From positions 4,251,854 through 4,315,853 of the forward strand of contig NZ_KV440945.1 in assembly GCF_001636345.1 (NCBI RefSeq): DNA of 64,000 nucleotides, given 5' to 3'. Positions 52,666 to 61,960 of the stretch are shown one piece after another. The notes under the pieces are model-generated. The model was not told where the DNA came from, did no database searches, and worked only from the letters and a program-made list of their open reading frames with translations. The stretch comes from Cytobacillus gottheilii. GTDB taxonomy: Bacteria; Bacillota; Bacilli; Bacillales; Cytobacillaceae. Position numbers and translations under genes: made by a program. Each line of letters opens with the position of its first letter. Position 1 is the first letter of the stretch.

Positions 52666-53862
52666 ATGTTAAGCCAAGAAACGATTAAAATCATTAAAAG
52701 TACAGTTCCTGTTCTTGAAAAACACGGCAAAGCAATTACAACTCATTTTTACAGTCAAATGTTATCTAAACACCCTGAATTACTGAACATTTTTAATCAT
52801 GCTAACCAAAGGGAAGGCCGTCAGCAGACTGCTTTAGCAAATACTGTTTATGCAGCCGCTGCAAATATTGATAACTTAGGCGCAATTATTCCTGTTGTTA
52901 AGCAAATCGGACAAAAACATAGAGCACTTGGCGTACTGCCAGAACATTATCCAATTGTAGGAGAAAATTTATTAGCTGCCATTAAAGCTGTATTAGGAGA
53001 TGCAGCTACCGATGAGATCATCCATGCGTGGGCAGAAGCCTATGGAGTGATTGCTGATGCGTTTATTGGCATTGAAGCAGAAATGTATAAAGAAGCGAAG
53101 GAACAGCCAGGCGGATGGGCTGGATTTAGAAACTTCATTGTTGAGCGCAAAGTAAAAGAAAGTGATGTCATCACTTCGTTTTATTTAAAGCCTGAGGATG
53201 GCTTGGACATTGCCTCTTACCAAGCCGGCCAGTATCTTACTGTAAGAGTTCAGCCTGACGGAGATCCATATACCCATATCCGTCATTATAGCTTATCTGC
53301 TGCACCCGAAAAAGACTATTACCGCATAAGTGTTAAGCGTGAAGAACAAGGTGCGGTGTCTTCTTATCTTCATCTGGATGTTCAGGAAGGAGATGTTTTG
53401 GAAGTTAGTGCTCCGGCTGGTGAATTTATGCTGGAACAAAACGAACTTCCAGCAGTTTTAATCAGCGGCGGTGTCGGATTGACTCCAATGGTCAGCATGC
53501 TGCACACCATTATACAAAAACAACCTAACAGAGAGGTTACGTTTATTCATGGTGCCTTGAACGGTAATGTCCATGCTTTAAGAGATGAAGTGACAGAGGC
53601 TGCAAGTAAATCAAAGCATGTGAAAAGTTATGTTGCGTATTCCAATCCATCTGAACAGGATCGAAAAAGTCAGAATTATGATAAAGAAGGTTTCATAGAT
53701 TCAGAGTGGCTTAAATCAATCGCCGGAACTTCTCAGGCCGACTTTTATTTCTGCGGCCCTGTGCCTTTTATGAAAATGATCTATGCTGCTCTTAAAGAAT
53801 GGGGAGTGCCATCAGAACAAATGCATTTTGAATTCTTTGGACCTGCTGATGAAATTGAATAA
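52666..53862 (+). CDS. hmp: Flavohemoglobin Hmp (nitric oxide dioxygenase)
   Basis: Oxidises nitric oxide to nitrate with NAD(P)H and oxygen. 398 residues in three modules: globin (about 1-137, with the proximal His in KQIGQKHRALGV and Phe/Tyr in the distal pocket), FAD-binding (about 150-255, with HIRHYSLSAAPEKDYYRI), and NAD-binding (about 260-398, with LISGGVGLTPMVSML and FYFCGPVPFMK). All motifs are intact. AGGGG precedes the ATG, and two NsrR operators lie upstream. Confidence 0.96.
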   Translation: MLSQETIKIIKSTVPVLEKHGKAITTHFYSQMLSKHPELLNIFNHANQREGRQQTALANTVYAAAANIDNLGAIIPVVKQIGQKHRALGVLPEHYPIVGENLLAAIKAVLGDAATDEIIHAWAEAYGVIADAFIGIEAEMYKEAKEQPGGWAGFRNFIVERKVKESDVITSFYLKPEDGLDIASYQAGQYLTVRVQPDGDPYTHIRHYSLSAAPEKDYYRISVKREEQGAVSSYLHLDVQEGDVLEVSAPAGEFMLEQNELPAVLISGGVGLTPMVSMLHTIIQKQPNREVTFIHGALNGNVHALRDEVTEAASKSKHVKSYVAYSNPSEQDRKSQNYDKEGFIDSEWLKSIAGTSQADFYFCGPVPFMKMIYAALKEWGVPSEQMHFEFFGPADEIE

Positions 53863-53879
53863 ATTTACTATAAATACAA

Positions 53880-53908
53880 TTAGCCCGGCATTTCAGCCGG
53901 GCTTTTAT
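53880..53908. terminator. Terminator between hmp and the glucosidase gene
   Basis: AGCCCGGC pairs with GCCGGGCT (6-nt loop) and is followed by TTTT on the plus strand; it ends hmp and may serve the converging gene. Confidence 0.85.
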
Positions 53909-53961
53909 AACATATGGCCATTTTTAAAGTTACTTTACGGTCCCATATCTCCTATAAAAAA

Positions 53962-55461
<1,500 letters not shown>

Positions 55462-55555
55462 TCATCCAAAAATTAGCATGCACCAGTTATGATCAAATCA
55501 TAGCTAATGTACTATAAAAAGATCTCAACAAATGGAAAAACAGCACAGGTCTTTT

Positions 55556-56413
55556 TTAAAAGCTGCCTGTATAATTGTTTTTTCCATCTCTTTTAACCTC
55601 ATACATAGCATGATCTGCTTTACTGATTAATGTGGCCACATCTGTGCCATCGTCTGGATACATACTGATGCCGATACTCCCAGTCACTTGAAACGCATGA
55701 CCATTAAGCACAATAGGCTGCCGCAGTGAATCTAAGATTCGCACTGCCTCTGCCTTTACTGCCAATTCATTGTCTGGATCCTCTAGAATAACAATGAACT
55801 CGTCGCCTCCATAGCGGCAAACAAAAGTGGTTTTCCCAACACACTTTTTAATTTGTTCTGCTGTTCTTACTAAAATGAGGTCTCCTGTTTCATGACCAAA
55901 CTGATCATTAAAATCTTTAAAGTTATCAAGGTCAATAAACAATACAGCTGCATTTTTGTGTTCCATCATCTCATTCATTAATTCCGATACTTTTTTATAG
56001 AGAGAGCGCCTGTTCGGCAAATTCGTCAATACATCATAATACGCCTGGTATTCAATCACTCTTTCAAGTTCTTTTCTTTCTGTTATATCATGCGCAATTG
56101 TAGAAAGAAATTCGACCTTTCCATTGTCAGATTTATGTGCCACAATCATTTGTGACACCGGTACCTGTTCCCCGTCACTTCTAAGAATGGAGGTTTCTCC
56201 TTTCCAATGCCCATTCGCCATGGCAGCTGGAATTCCATTATGTTTAATTGTCTCATTTACCCATCTTTGTTTCGCTGTTTTACTGCCCGATTGTTCTTCA
56301 CTGATTCCCAGCATTCTGCGTGCTGCCGGGTTGTAATATAGACTATTTCCTTCTGTATCTAATGTTGCTTCGTCAGTCCAAAAATGCGCTTTCTCTTTAG
56401 ATAGATTTTCCAT
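55556..56413 (-). CDS. PAS-GGDEF diguanylate cyclase
   Basis: A 285-residue protein: a PAS domain (about 5-110, with a PAC-like end at IAHDITERKELERVI) and a GGDEF domain (about 125-285) with the intact active site FVCRYGGDEFIVIL. The upstream segment DLDNFKDFNDQFGHETGDLIL carries the metal and nucleotide-binding residues. The inhibitory RxxD site that normally precedes the GGDEF motif reads VGKT here, so feedback inhibition may be absent. No membrane segment. It would make c-di-GMP, the ligand of the riboswitch 4 kb away. Confidence 0.87.
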   Translation of the reverse strand: MENLSKEKAHFWTDEATLDTEGNSLYYNPAARRMLGISEEQSGSKTAKQRWVNETIKHNGIPAAMANGHWKGETSILRSDGEQVPVSQMIVAHKSDNGKVEFLSTIAHDITERKELERVIEYQAYYDVLTNLPNRRSLYKKVSELMNEMMEHKNAAVLFIDLDNFKDFNDQFGHETGDLILVRTAEQIKKCVGKTTFVCRYGGDEFIVILEDPDNELAVKAEAVRILDSLRQPIVLNGHAFQVTGSIGISMYPDDGTDVATLISKADHAMYEVKRDGKNNYTGSF

Positions 56414-56742
56414 TGTGCACCATCCTATAGTGTTAAACCAATAGGATTATTATAACAGATACTAGGGGAGATAAATGAACTAGGAAATTGCATTTTTAGC
56501 AGCCTTTTCACTAACATTTCCATCTAATATCTCACTAACATTCAGATTTATAATACATAAATTAATAAAAGCAGCCTTCCAAAGCTCGAGTAACTTAAAA
56601 TAGACTTCTTTTTTTATTGAATTCATACTATACATGTCTAATTAATGTCATACTTCGAAAAAATACTTTATTAACTCTTTAAACGGCAAATAAATTAGTT
56701 CTCATCTACTTAACTGGTAAACCAATTTTTAGAATAAGATTA
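56414..56742. other. Intergenic region between the lipoprotein and GGDEF genes
   Basis: About 330 bp of AT-rich DNA with no supported gene, RNA or repeat. Confidence 0.4.
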
Positions 56743-57564
56743 TTAATAAGTTTCAATTTTCACTTTACCAGAGTTAGTATCCATTTTTATTATCGGAGAT
56801 GTTTCTTCTGGGTTATTAATCCGCCCGGATAAAATATCTCCATCGTCCAGCTGAAGATCAAACTGATCATCAACACTGGATGTATCGGTATTTACATTTG
56901 TCTCAATAAAAAAGGATGCATCCTGTGGTGACAGGATCGTTATATCTCCAGAAGTATTGGATATAGAAAGGTTATCTTTCAATTCTCCCATTTCCATCAT
57001 AAGATTGCCAGAAGTCATTTCTATGTCACCTTGACCGCTGATATTATACATTTTGATGTCCCCGGAGGTAGCCTGAACAGTAAACTTCTCTCCCATAAAT
57101 CCGCCAATATTATGATTACCTGATGTTGAGATTAAATTGAAGGATTTCGCCTCAATGGGAGACGTGCTAAGTTCCTTGCTAGTTACATTGATGTTTACTT
57201 GTTCATATTGCTTTTCCGGTATTTGTACAGTAAGCTCGAGGCCAGATTCAACCCATTTCGTACTGATTTGTTCTGCAAGTGCAGCATGGAATGTGCTTTC
57301 TTCTATCCCCGTTTCGAGAATACCGTCCTTATCTTCCTCTTTCCCAGCATAGGTCCCATTTAAATGAACCGAAATCTTATTATCATCCACTGTATCTACA
57401 ATTAATTTTGTACTTGGTGCATCGATATTGATGGTATGAATATCTTTAATTTCCTCTTCGCTATATTGATAGGATTGGGAGATTTTCTCACCTTCAAACG
57501 GCTGGCAGCCAGTTAATATAAAGGCAGCGGCAGCTAAAAATACATAAGAACTTATTTTCCTCAT
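56743..57564 (-). CDS. DUF4097-type lipoprotein
   Basis: A 273-residue lipoprotein with signal peptide and lipobox ILTGC (Cys20). The rest is rich in short beta-strand repeats: KSFNLISTSGNHNIG, FTVQATSGDIKMYN, IEMTSGNLMMEM, LSISNTSGDITIL, and finally TNSGKVKIET. This is the DUF4097 right-handed beta-helix-like pattern with TSG(D/N) turns. It lies 30 bp after the SDR gene of the RiPP cluster in the same direction, with AGGGAG before the ATG, so it may be the last gene of that operon. A role in immunity is possible but unsupported. Confidence 0.75.
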   Translation of the reverse strand: MRKISSYVFLAAAAFILTGCQPFEGEKISQSYQYSEEEIKDIHTINIDAPSTKLIVDTVDDNKISVHLNGTYAGKEEDKDGILETGIEESTFHAALAEQISTKWVESGLELTVQIPEKQYEQVNINVTSKELSTSPIEAKSFNLISTSGNHNIGGFMGEKFTVQATSGDIKMYNISGQGDIEMTSGNLMMEMGELKDNLSISNTSGDITILSPQDASFFIETNVNTDTSSVDDQFDLQLDDGDILSGRINNPEETSPIIKMDTNSGKVKIETY

Positions 57565-57594
57565 CCAATTAACTCCCTTATTAAAGTATGTGGA

Positions 57595-58347
57595 CTATTG
57601 AATTGTCCAGCCTCCATCAACAATTAAATTATGCCCGGTAATCATACTGGAGGAATCAGAGCTCAAAAATTCAACTGCATTCGCAACATCTTTTGGTTCA
57701 GCATAAGAACCTAATGGGATTTTTGTTAATTCCTGATCCAAAAATTGATTACTATACAATAAATGTTTATTTTTCTCTGTAAGAACAAATGTAGGAGAAA
57801 CGCAATTGGCTCTTATTTTATATGGTGCCAGCTCTAATCCAAGAACTTTTGTCAGTTGAACCAGGCCGGCTTTACTTACGCAATATGGCACTCTCTCTTT
57901 GTTGGCAGCAACAGCATGCTGCGATGAAATGGTTGTAATGGATCCTTTAATAGAATGAAGAATCATATTTTCTGCGACAGCCTTCGACAGCAAAAATGTC
58001 CCCACCCAATTAATATTCATGACTTTCCTTAAATCATCAGCGGTCCACTCAAAGAAGTTTCTTAAAATATTGATTCCGGCAACGTTTACTAAGTCATGGA
58101 TAGGATAATTGGCGAGAACCGACTTAGTGAAAGCTGTTATGTCTTCATCATTTTCTAAATCAAGTACAAATGTTTTGACCCTTCCTTCTTCATGCTTAAT
58201 CATTTCTTTTAGAGAAGCCATTTCGCTGGAGATCTCAGTAGCTATTATTTTATAATTCCTATTTAAAAACACTGAAAGAATTTCTTGCCCAATTTCGCTC
58301 GCCGCCCCTGTGATTAAAACAGTCTTAGCCATAGTCTTTTCACCCAT
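57595..58347 (-). CDS. SDR dehydrogenase of the RiPP cluster
   Basis: A 250-residue short-chain dehydrogenase. The cofactor loop VLITGAASEIGQ is near residue 10, NVAG near 88, and the catalytic Ser and Tyr-x-x-x-Lys are in TTISSQHAV and YCVSKAG. DGGW ends the fold. In thiocillin/micrococcin clusters two SDRs (TclP, TclS) act on the C-terminal Thr: TclP oxidises it with loss of CO2 and TclS reduces the ketone. The precursors here also end in Thr, so this enzyme may be the oxidative decarboxylase. The ATG is reached 1 nt after the aminotransferase stop; a second ATG five codons in, behind GGGTG, is an alternative start. Confidence 0.82.
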   Translation of the reverse strand: MGEKTMAKTVLITGAASEIGQEILSVFLNRNYKIIATEISSEMASLKEMIKHEEGRVKTFVLDLENDEDITAFTKSVLANYPIHDLVNVAGINILRNFFEWTADDLRKVMNINWVGTFLLSKAVAENMILHSIKGSITTISSQHAVAANKERVPYCVSKAGLVQLTKVLGLELAPYKIRANCVSPTFVLTEKNKHLLYSNQFLDQELTKIPLGSYAEPKDVANAVEFLSSDSSSMITGHNLIVDGGWTIQ

Positions 58348-58348
58348 T

Positions 58349-59623
58349 TTAACTGTATTGAATTTGTTTTACGATGGTATTTTTTAAAATAGTGACCATT
58401 GAGTCGATTTGGTCCAAGGTTACAATATAAGGCGGAAGCAGCATAATGCCTGTTGAATATTTATTATTATAGGGATAAGACAGCAAGCCATCTTCCTTTA
58501 AGTCTGTAACAAACTCAAGGACCTTGGAAAAATCATTTTCCATCTCTAATTCAATTCCAATCATCAGACCGTGTATTCTTACTTCTTTAATAAAGGAAAC
58601 TTCCTTTTTCAATGCCTCTAGCCTTTGTTTAAAATAAGCTCCCTTGCGGTTAACAATTTCACCATAATTTTCTCTCTCTAAGATTTCGATTGTTTTAACA
58701 CCTGCTGCACAGCAAAGAGGGTTTGCATTCTGCGTCGAAAAATGGTTAATAAAGTCATGGTCTTTGATCATTTGTGACACTTCATTGCCAATCAGGACTG
58801 CCCCAAGCGGCAAAACGCCATTGTTCATCCCTTTTGATAAGCATAATATATCAGGCTTTATGTTCATTTCCTGATAAGCAAACTTAGGTCCGGTGCGGTA
58901 AAAACCCGTGCTAATTTCATCAAAAATCAGCAGTACTTCATACTCTCGGCACAATTCTTTTAACCTCTTAACATACGACTGAGGTAATTTCACAACCCCG
59001 GATACCCCAAGGATCGGTTCAAGCAGAAACCCTCCTAACTTTTCTCCGTACTTAGTGAAGAACTTTTCTAAAGATTGTATAGCAGCCTGTGTTGTCTGCT
59101 TTGACTCAAACGGAATTGGCAGATAAGCGAAACCCTGCAGCATCGGCCCATAAGGTCCATAATATTCCCGATCAACACCCGTTGCGGTCATTGAACCGTA
59201 ATGTGTTCCATGATAGGAGGTTTCAAATACGGCAATGTATTTTTTCTCATGCTTCTCCTTTGAAGCCTGATGCCTTCTAGCCAGTTTAATAGCTAGTTCT
59301 ACAGCTTCTGAACCTGTACATGTAAACATGGTTTTAGCAAAATCACCATCTGCAAAGTGTATTAATCTGTCTGCTAACTTATACACAACATCTGTACAGC
59401 ATGTCCAAGGATTAATGAAGCCAACTTCCGCCATTTGTTCTGCTATCGCTTGCTCGATCTCTTTATTTCCATGTCCTAAAATCACATTCCATAAGCCGCC
59501 AATCCCGTCCAATAGTTCTTTGTCTTTGCTATATACATAGACACCCTCTGCTTTTATCACATTCTCTATTTTTCCATAATCTTTACGAGGCAGTATTGGA
59601 TGTATGATTCTATAATCGTCCAT
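58349..59623 (-). CDS. Class III PLP aminotransferase of the RiPP cluster
   Basis: A 424-residue class III aminotransferase. It has FTCTGSEAVELAIKLARRH (phosphate-binding region), YHGTHYGSMTATG, LLIFDEISTGFYRTG (PLP-ring Asp), and the Schiff-base lysine in LCLSKGMNNGVLPLGAVLIG (about 270). The ATG giving MDDYRIIHP is used because GGAGG lies nine bases upstream; another ATG two codons earlier is too close. Such enzymes aminate aldehydes or ketones. In daptide biosynthesis a class III aminotransferase aminates the C-terminal ketone left after Thr decarboxylation, an analogous job that would fit here. The start overlaps the preceding gene by 14 bp. Confidence 0.85.
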   Translation of the reverse strand: MDDYRIIHPILPRKDYGKIENVIKAEGVYVYSKDKELLDGIGGLWNVILGHGNKEIEQAIAEQMAEVGFINPWTCCTDVVYKLADRLIHFADGDFAKTMFTCTGSEAVELAIKLARRHQASKEKHEKKYIAVFETSYHGTHYGSMTATGVDREYYGPYGPMLQGFAYLPIPFESKQTTQAAIQSLEKFFTKYGEKLGGFLLEPILGVSGVVKLPQSYVKRLKELCREYEVLLIFDEISTGFYRTGPKFAYQEMNIKPDILCLSKGMNNGVLPLGAVLIGNEVSQMIKDHDFINHFSTQNANPLCCAAGVKTIEILERENYGEIVNRKGAYFKQRLEALKKEVSFIKEVRIHGLMIGIELEMENDFSKVLEFVTDLKEDGLLSYPYNNKYSTGIMLLPPYIVTLDQIDSMVTILKNTIVKQIQYS

Positions 59624-61094
59624 TTGCATGCTCCTCCACTCTTTTAACGTCTATCCTAATTCCAGCCTTTTCACCAAATAAGTTAGCCATGGATAAAAGC
59701 TTTTCAAATGAGTTTCCGTTGAACCCGTACGTTTTCGCCATATATGCTTCAATATCTTCTCTGCTCTCTTCAAAAAGAGATCCTTCTAGGATAACAGCAA
59801 GCGGGCTATTTATTTTATAGAATTTCATAGAGTGATTTATAAATACATAAACTTCATTATTTACTAAAAATAGAAAAAAATTTTGATAACCAACAGGCAG
59901 GTCTTGAATATGATCTCCTTGGTAAAATAACTTTTTTTCTTTGGTGGAAAATTGAATCATATCTGATTCTGCTAATTGATTTAATCTGCTATTCACAAAA
60001 CTTTTTAATATATTTCTGATTCTTATGTAATCTGGAACAAAGGCTTGCTGCTGGCGGATCTGACAGTATTTTTCCTTTAGTTCTGTTTCAGCCGTCATTT
60101 TGACACAGCTTGGACAGTGATGAGCCACGGGGCATCTGCTGCAATTAGATAAAATAAAGGCTTTTGAATAACTTTCCTCAAATAAATCACTTATTGATTG
60201 GTGAATGATTTGATCAGGCTGAACGGTATAACAAACAGGTGAATGTAAAACCTTCTCTCCGTCTCCTAAAGCCATTCTCGTTCCTGTTTTTAAGGAGCAC
60301 ATCGATTTTTGTGCCCACATGCATTCATCTTTTATATGCGGCAGTATTTCTTTCACTGACATTAAACCGCCATTATAGAAATCGTTCAAAAGATTCGAAA
60401 ATATCTCAAAGTCTTCGTTTGTATCCATTGTTAAGAATATTGGCTCGCCGGTATGGTTAAGTTTTGTTTGGCTGCTGAAATATTCGTTAAAGCCAAGGAC
60501 GGTAAAATTCTGGTTATATATTTGGTTTTGAGTATGTATTTTGACAGAGAAACCATCATCAATCTCTTGAATATGCAATTGTGCAATACCAAACCAATCA
60601 GGATGATGGGTTCGTTCTTCGGCGCGGAAAATGATTGAAGAGTTAATATTACTAGAGTGCAATAAGCGCTGCTGTGTCTCGTGATGCGTTATTATATCTG
60701 CTGTTTCTAAGAAAAGATGCTTTAATTTTGTATAACGAAAATTCGGCGGATACATACCTGTAATAAAGGTTTTGAAGCCATTTAACAGAGAGTTTATGAG
60801 CTGACTTTCATCGGCTGGCTCAACTGTTTGCTCGATAACATGGATATTGCCTAAAGAGGAACTTCTATCTTCTGCAAGCTGTAATATCCTATCGATTATT
60901 CTTCCATTTGCTTTGTTTTTATAAAAGATGTATTCACTAAATCTGTCTTTGGTAAGAAATGTGATCAGCTGCTGATACGAGTGAAGTTTTATTTTCCTTT
61001 CTTCCTTACTTAAAAGAAGGTGTTCTTTATATGTTAAATTAATGTCAAATAATCCGCTGGCCTCTTGATTAATATTTACCAAGTATTTCCCCAT
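59610..61094 (-). CDS. SPASM-like protein with degenerate radical-SAM domain and PqqD-like C-terminus
   Basis: A 494-residue protein. The segment GLFDINLTYKEHL near residue 15 aligns with the strand before the CxxxCxxC of peptide-modifying radical SAM enzymes, but no cysteine occurs before residue 258, so the SAM-cleaving cluster cannot form in the usual way. Cysteines then cluster as in SPASM: 258, 266, 288, then C318-x2-C321-x5-C327-x2-C330, and C344. The last 95 residues (FFLFLVNNEVYVFINHSMKF, then YKINSPLAVILEG) have the shape of a PqqD-like leader-binding (RRE) domain. I infer a leader-binding scaffold with Fe-S clusters. GAAGGAG precedes the ATG. It lies between the precursors and the aminotransferase. 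Confidence 0.7.
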   Translation of the reverse strand: MGKYLVNINQEASGLFDINLTYKEHLLLSKEERKIKLHSYQQLITFLTKDRFSEYIFYKNKANGRIIDRILQLAEDRSSSLGNIHVIEQTVEPADESQLINSLLNGFKTFITGMYPPNFRYTKLKHLFLETADIITHHETQQRLLHSSNINSSIIFRAEERTHHPDWFGIAQLHIQEIDDGFSVKIHTQNQIYNQNFTVLGFNEYFSSQTKLNHTGEPIFLTMDTNEDFEIFSNLLNDFYNGGLMSVKEILPHIKDECMWAQKSMCSLKTGTRMALGDGEKVLHSPVCYTVQPDQIIHQSISDLFEESYSKAFILSNCSRCPVAHHCPSCVKMTAETELKEKYCQIRQQQAFVPDYIRIRNILKSFVNSRLNQLAESDMIQFSTKEKKLFYQGDHIQDLPVGYQNFFLFLVNNEVYVFINHSMKFYKINSPLAVILEGSLFEESREDIEAYMAKTYGFNGNSFEKLLSMANLFGEKAGIRIDVKRVEEHANGRL

Positions 61095-61252
61095 GGTTTA
61101 ACTCCTTCATAATAAGTAAATAAAAAAGATAACGATATTTTTAGAGACTCTCTTATAGCTCGCATATAATCCACATTAGATTTTTGTTTTTGCAGATTTA
61201 TGATAAGATTACTTTTATGAGACGTATGATGACCTATTTAAGATGTATGATC

Positions 61253-61288
61253 ATAATCCGCTTTGCATATAATGTGAATAGCGGATTA
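61253..61288 (-). other. Inverted repeat upstream of the SPASM-like gene
   Basis: TAATCCGCT (61253-61261) and AGCGGATTA (61280-61288) form a 9-bp perfect stem with an 18-nt loop. No T-run follows. It overlaps the stop of the decayed precursor remnant. Confidence 0.6.
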
Positions 61289-61327
61289 CGAAGCAGCTGC
61301 TTCTGGAAGGGCAGTTACATCATTAAG
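61286..61327 (-). pseudogene. Remnant of a fourth precursor-peptide gene
   Basis: The minus strand encodes LNDVTALPEAAAS then TAA, matching LDDVTALPETAAS of the three intact precursors at both protein and DNA level (about 35 bp). No start codon, ribosome site or core region remains. It is a decayed duplicate or recombination scar. Confidence 0.7.
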
Positions 61328-61356
61328 CAGTAATTGATACTCTCTGAAAGAGGAGA

Positions 61357-61391
61357 CTGATCAATGAACATTCCCAGTGTCCATTGATCAG
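61357..61391 (-). terminator. Hairpin after the precursor genes (probable attenuator)
   Basis: CTGATCAATG and CATTGATCAG form a perfect 10-bp stem, 9 bp after the stop of the last precursor gene. The following sequence (TCTCCTCTTTCAG) is pyrimidine-rich but not a strong T-run, so it may only partly terminate or may protect the precursor mRNA. Confidence 0.65.
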
Positions 61392-61399
61392 TCAAATCA

Positions 61400-61555
61400 T
61401 CAAGTACAGCAAGAAGAGCAGCAAGAGCTGGAGCCGCATGTTGAATACACATTGTCTCCTGAACTTCCGCTTGATGCAGCTGTTTCTGGAAGGGCAGTTA
61501 CATCATCAAGTTCGATTACTTCAAAATCTAAATCTAAATTCAATTCGTTTTTCAT
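61400..61555 (-). CDS. Thiazolyl-peptide-type RiPP precursor, copy A
   Basis: A 51-residue precursor. The leader MKNELNLDLDFEVIELDD and following VTALPETAAS is acidic, with the ALPE-x-AAS junction typical of thiopeptide precursors. The C-terminal part SSGSSGDNVYSTCGSSSCCS plus SCCT contains five Cys, many Ser, and a terminal Thr. The final 14 residues resemble the size and make-up of the thiocillin/micrococcin core. The ATG is preceded by AGGAGGTGAAAAAG. Copies A and C encode the same peptide. The exact cleavage site is not fixed. Confidence 0.9.
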   Translation of the reverse strand: MKNELNLDLDFEVIELDDVTALPETAASSGSSGDNVYSTCGSSSCCSSCCT

Positions 61556-61599
61556 CTTTTTCACCTCCTAAAATTTGATGTGATGATTCGATTCCTTCA

Positions 61600-61755
61600 T
61601 TAAGTACAGCAAGAAGAGCAGCAAGAGCTGGAGCCGCATGTTGAGTACACATTGTCTCCTGAACTTCCGCTTGATGCAGCTGTTTCTGGAAGAGCAGTTA
61701 CATCATCAAGTTCGATTACTTCAAAATCTAAATCTAAGTTCACATCCACCTTCAC
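61600..61755 (-). CDS. Thiazolyl-peptide-type RiPP precursor, copy B
   Basis: A 51-residue precursor starting at GTG behind AAGGAGGTG. The leader begins MKVDVNLDLDF, where copies A and C have MKNELNLDLDF; from residue 6 onward it is identical, including the core CGSSSCCSSCCT. A longer open frame reaching 61842 reads out of frame into copy C and is not the gene. Sequence constancy in the core suggests selection or recent duplication. Confidence 0.9.
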   Translation of the reverse strand: MKVDVNLDLDFEVIELDDVTALPETAASSGSSGDNVYSTCGSSSCCSSCCT

Positions 61756-61789
61756 TTTTTTCACCTCCTTAATTGTTCTGGTGCGTTTA

Positions 61790-61945
61790 TCAAGTACAGC
61801 AAGAAGAGCAGCAAGAGCTGGAGCCGCATGTTGAGTACACATTGTCTCCTGAGCTACCGCTTGATGCAGCTGTTTCTGGAAGAGCAGTTACATCATCAAG
61901 CTCAATTACTTCAAAATCCAAATCTAAATTTAATTCGTTTTTCAT
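61790..61945 (-). CDS. Thiazolyl-peptide-type RiPP precursor, copy C
   Basis: A 51-residue precursor whose protein is identical to copy A (MKNELNLDLDFEV...SSCCT) although its DNA differs at several third positions. The ATG is preceded by GGGAGGTG and lies 15 bp after the ThiF-like gene. Three tandem genes with intact ribosome sites point to high demand for one product and not for variant products. Confidence 0.9.
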   Translation of the reverse strand: MKNELNLDLDFEVIELDDVTALPETAASSGSSGDNVYSTCGSSSCCSSCCT

Positions 61946-61960
61946 CTTTTTCACCTCCCT

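Noticed and set aside
59610..61094. Active radical SAM enzyme
   Set aside because: No CxxxCxxC; the first cysteine is residue 258.
61600..61842. 80-residue protein starting MCTQHAAPAL
   Set aside because: The upstream part reads copy C out of frame; the GTG at 61755 with AAGGAGGTG gives the 51-residue precursor matching the other two.
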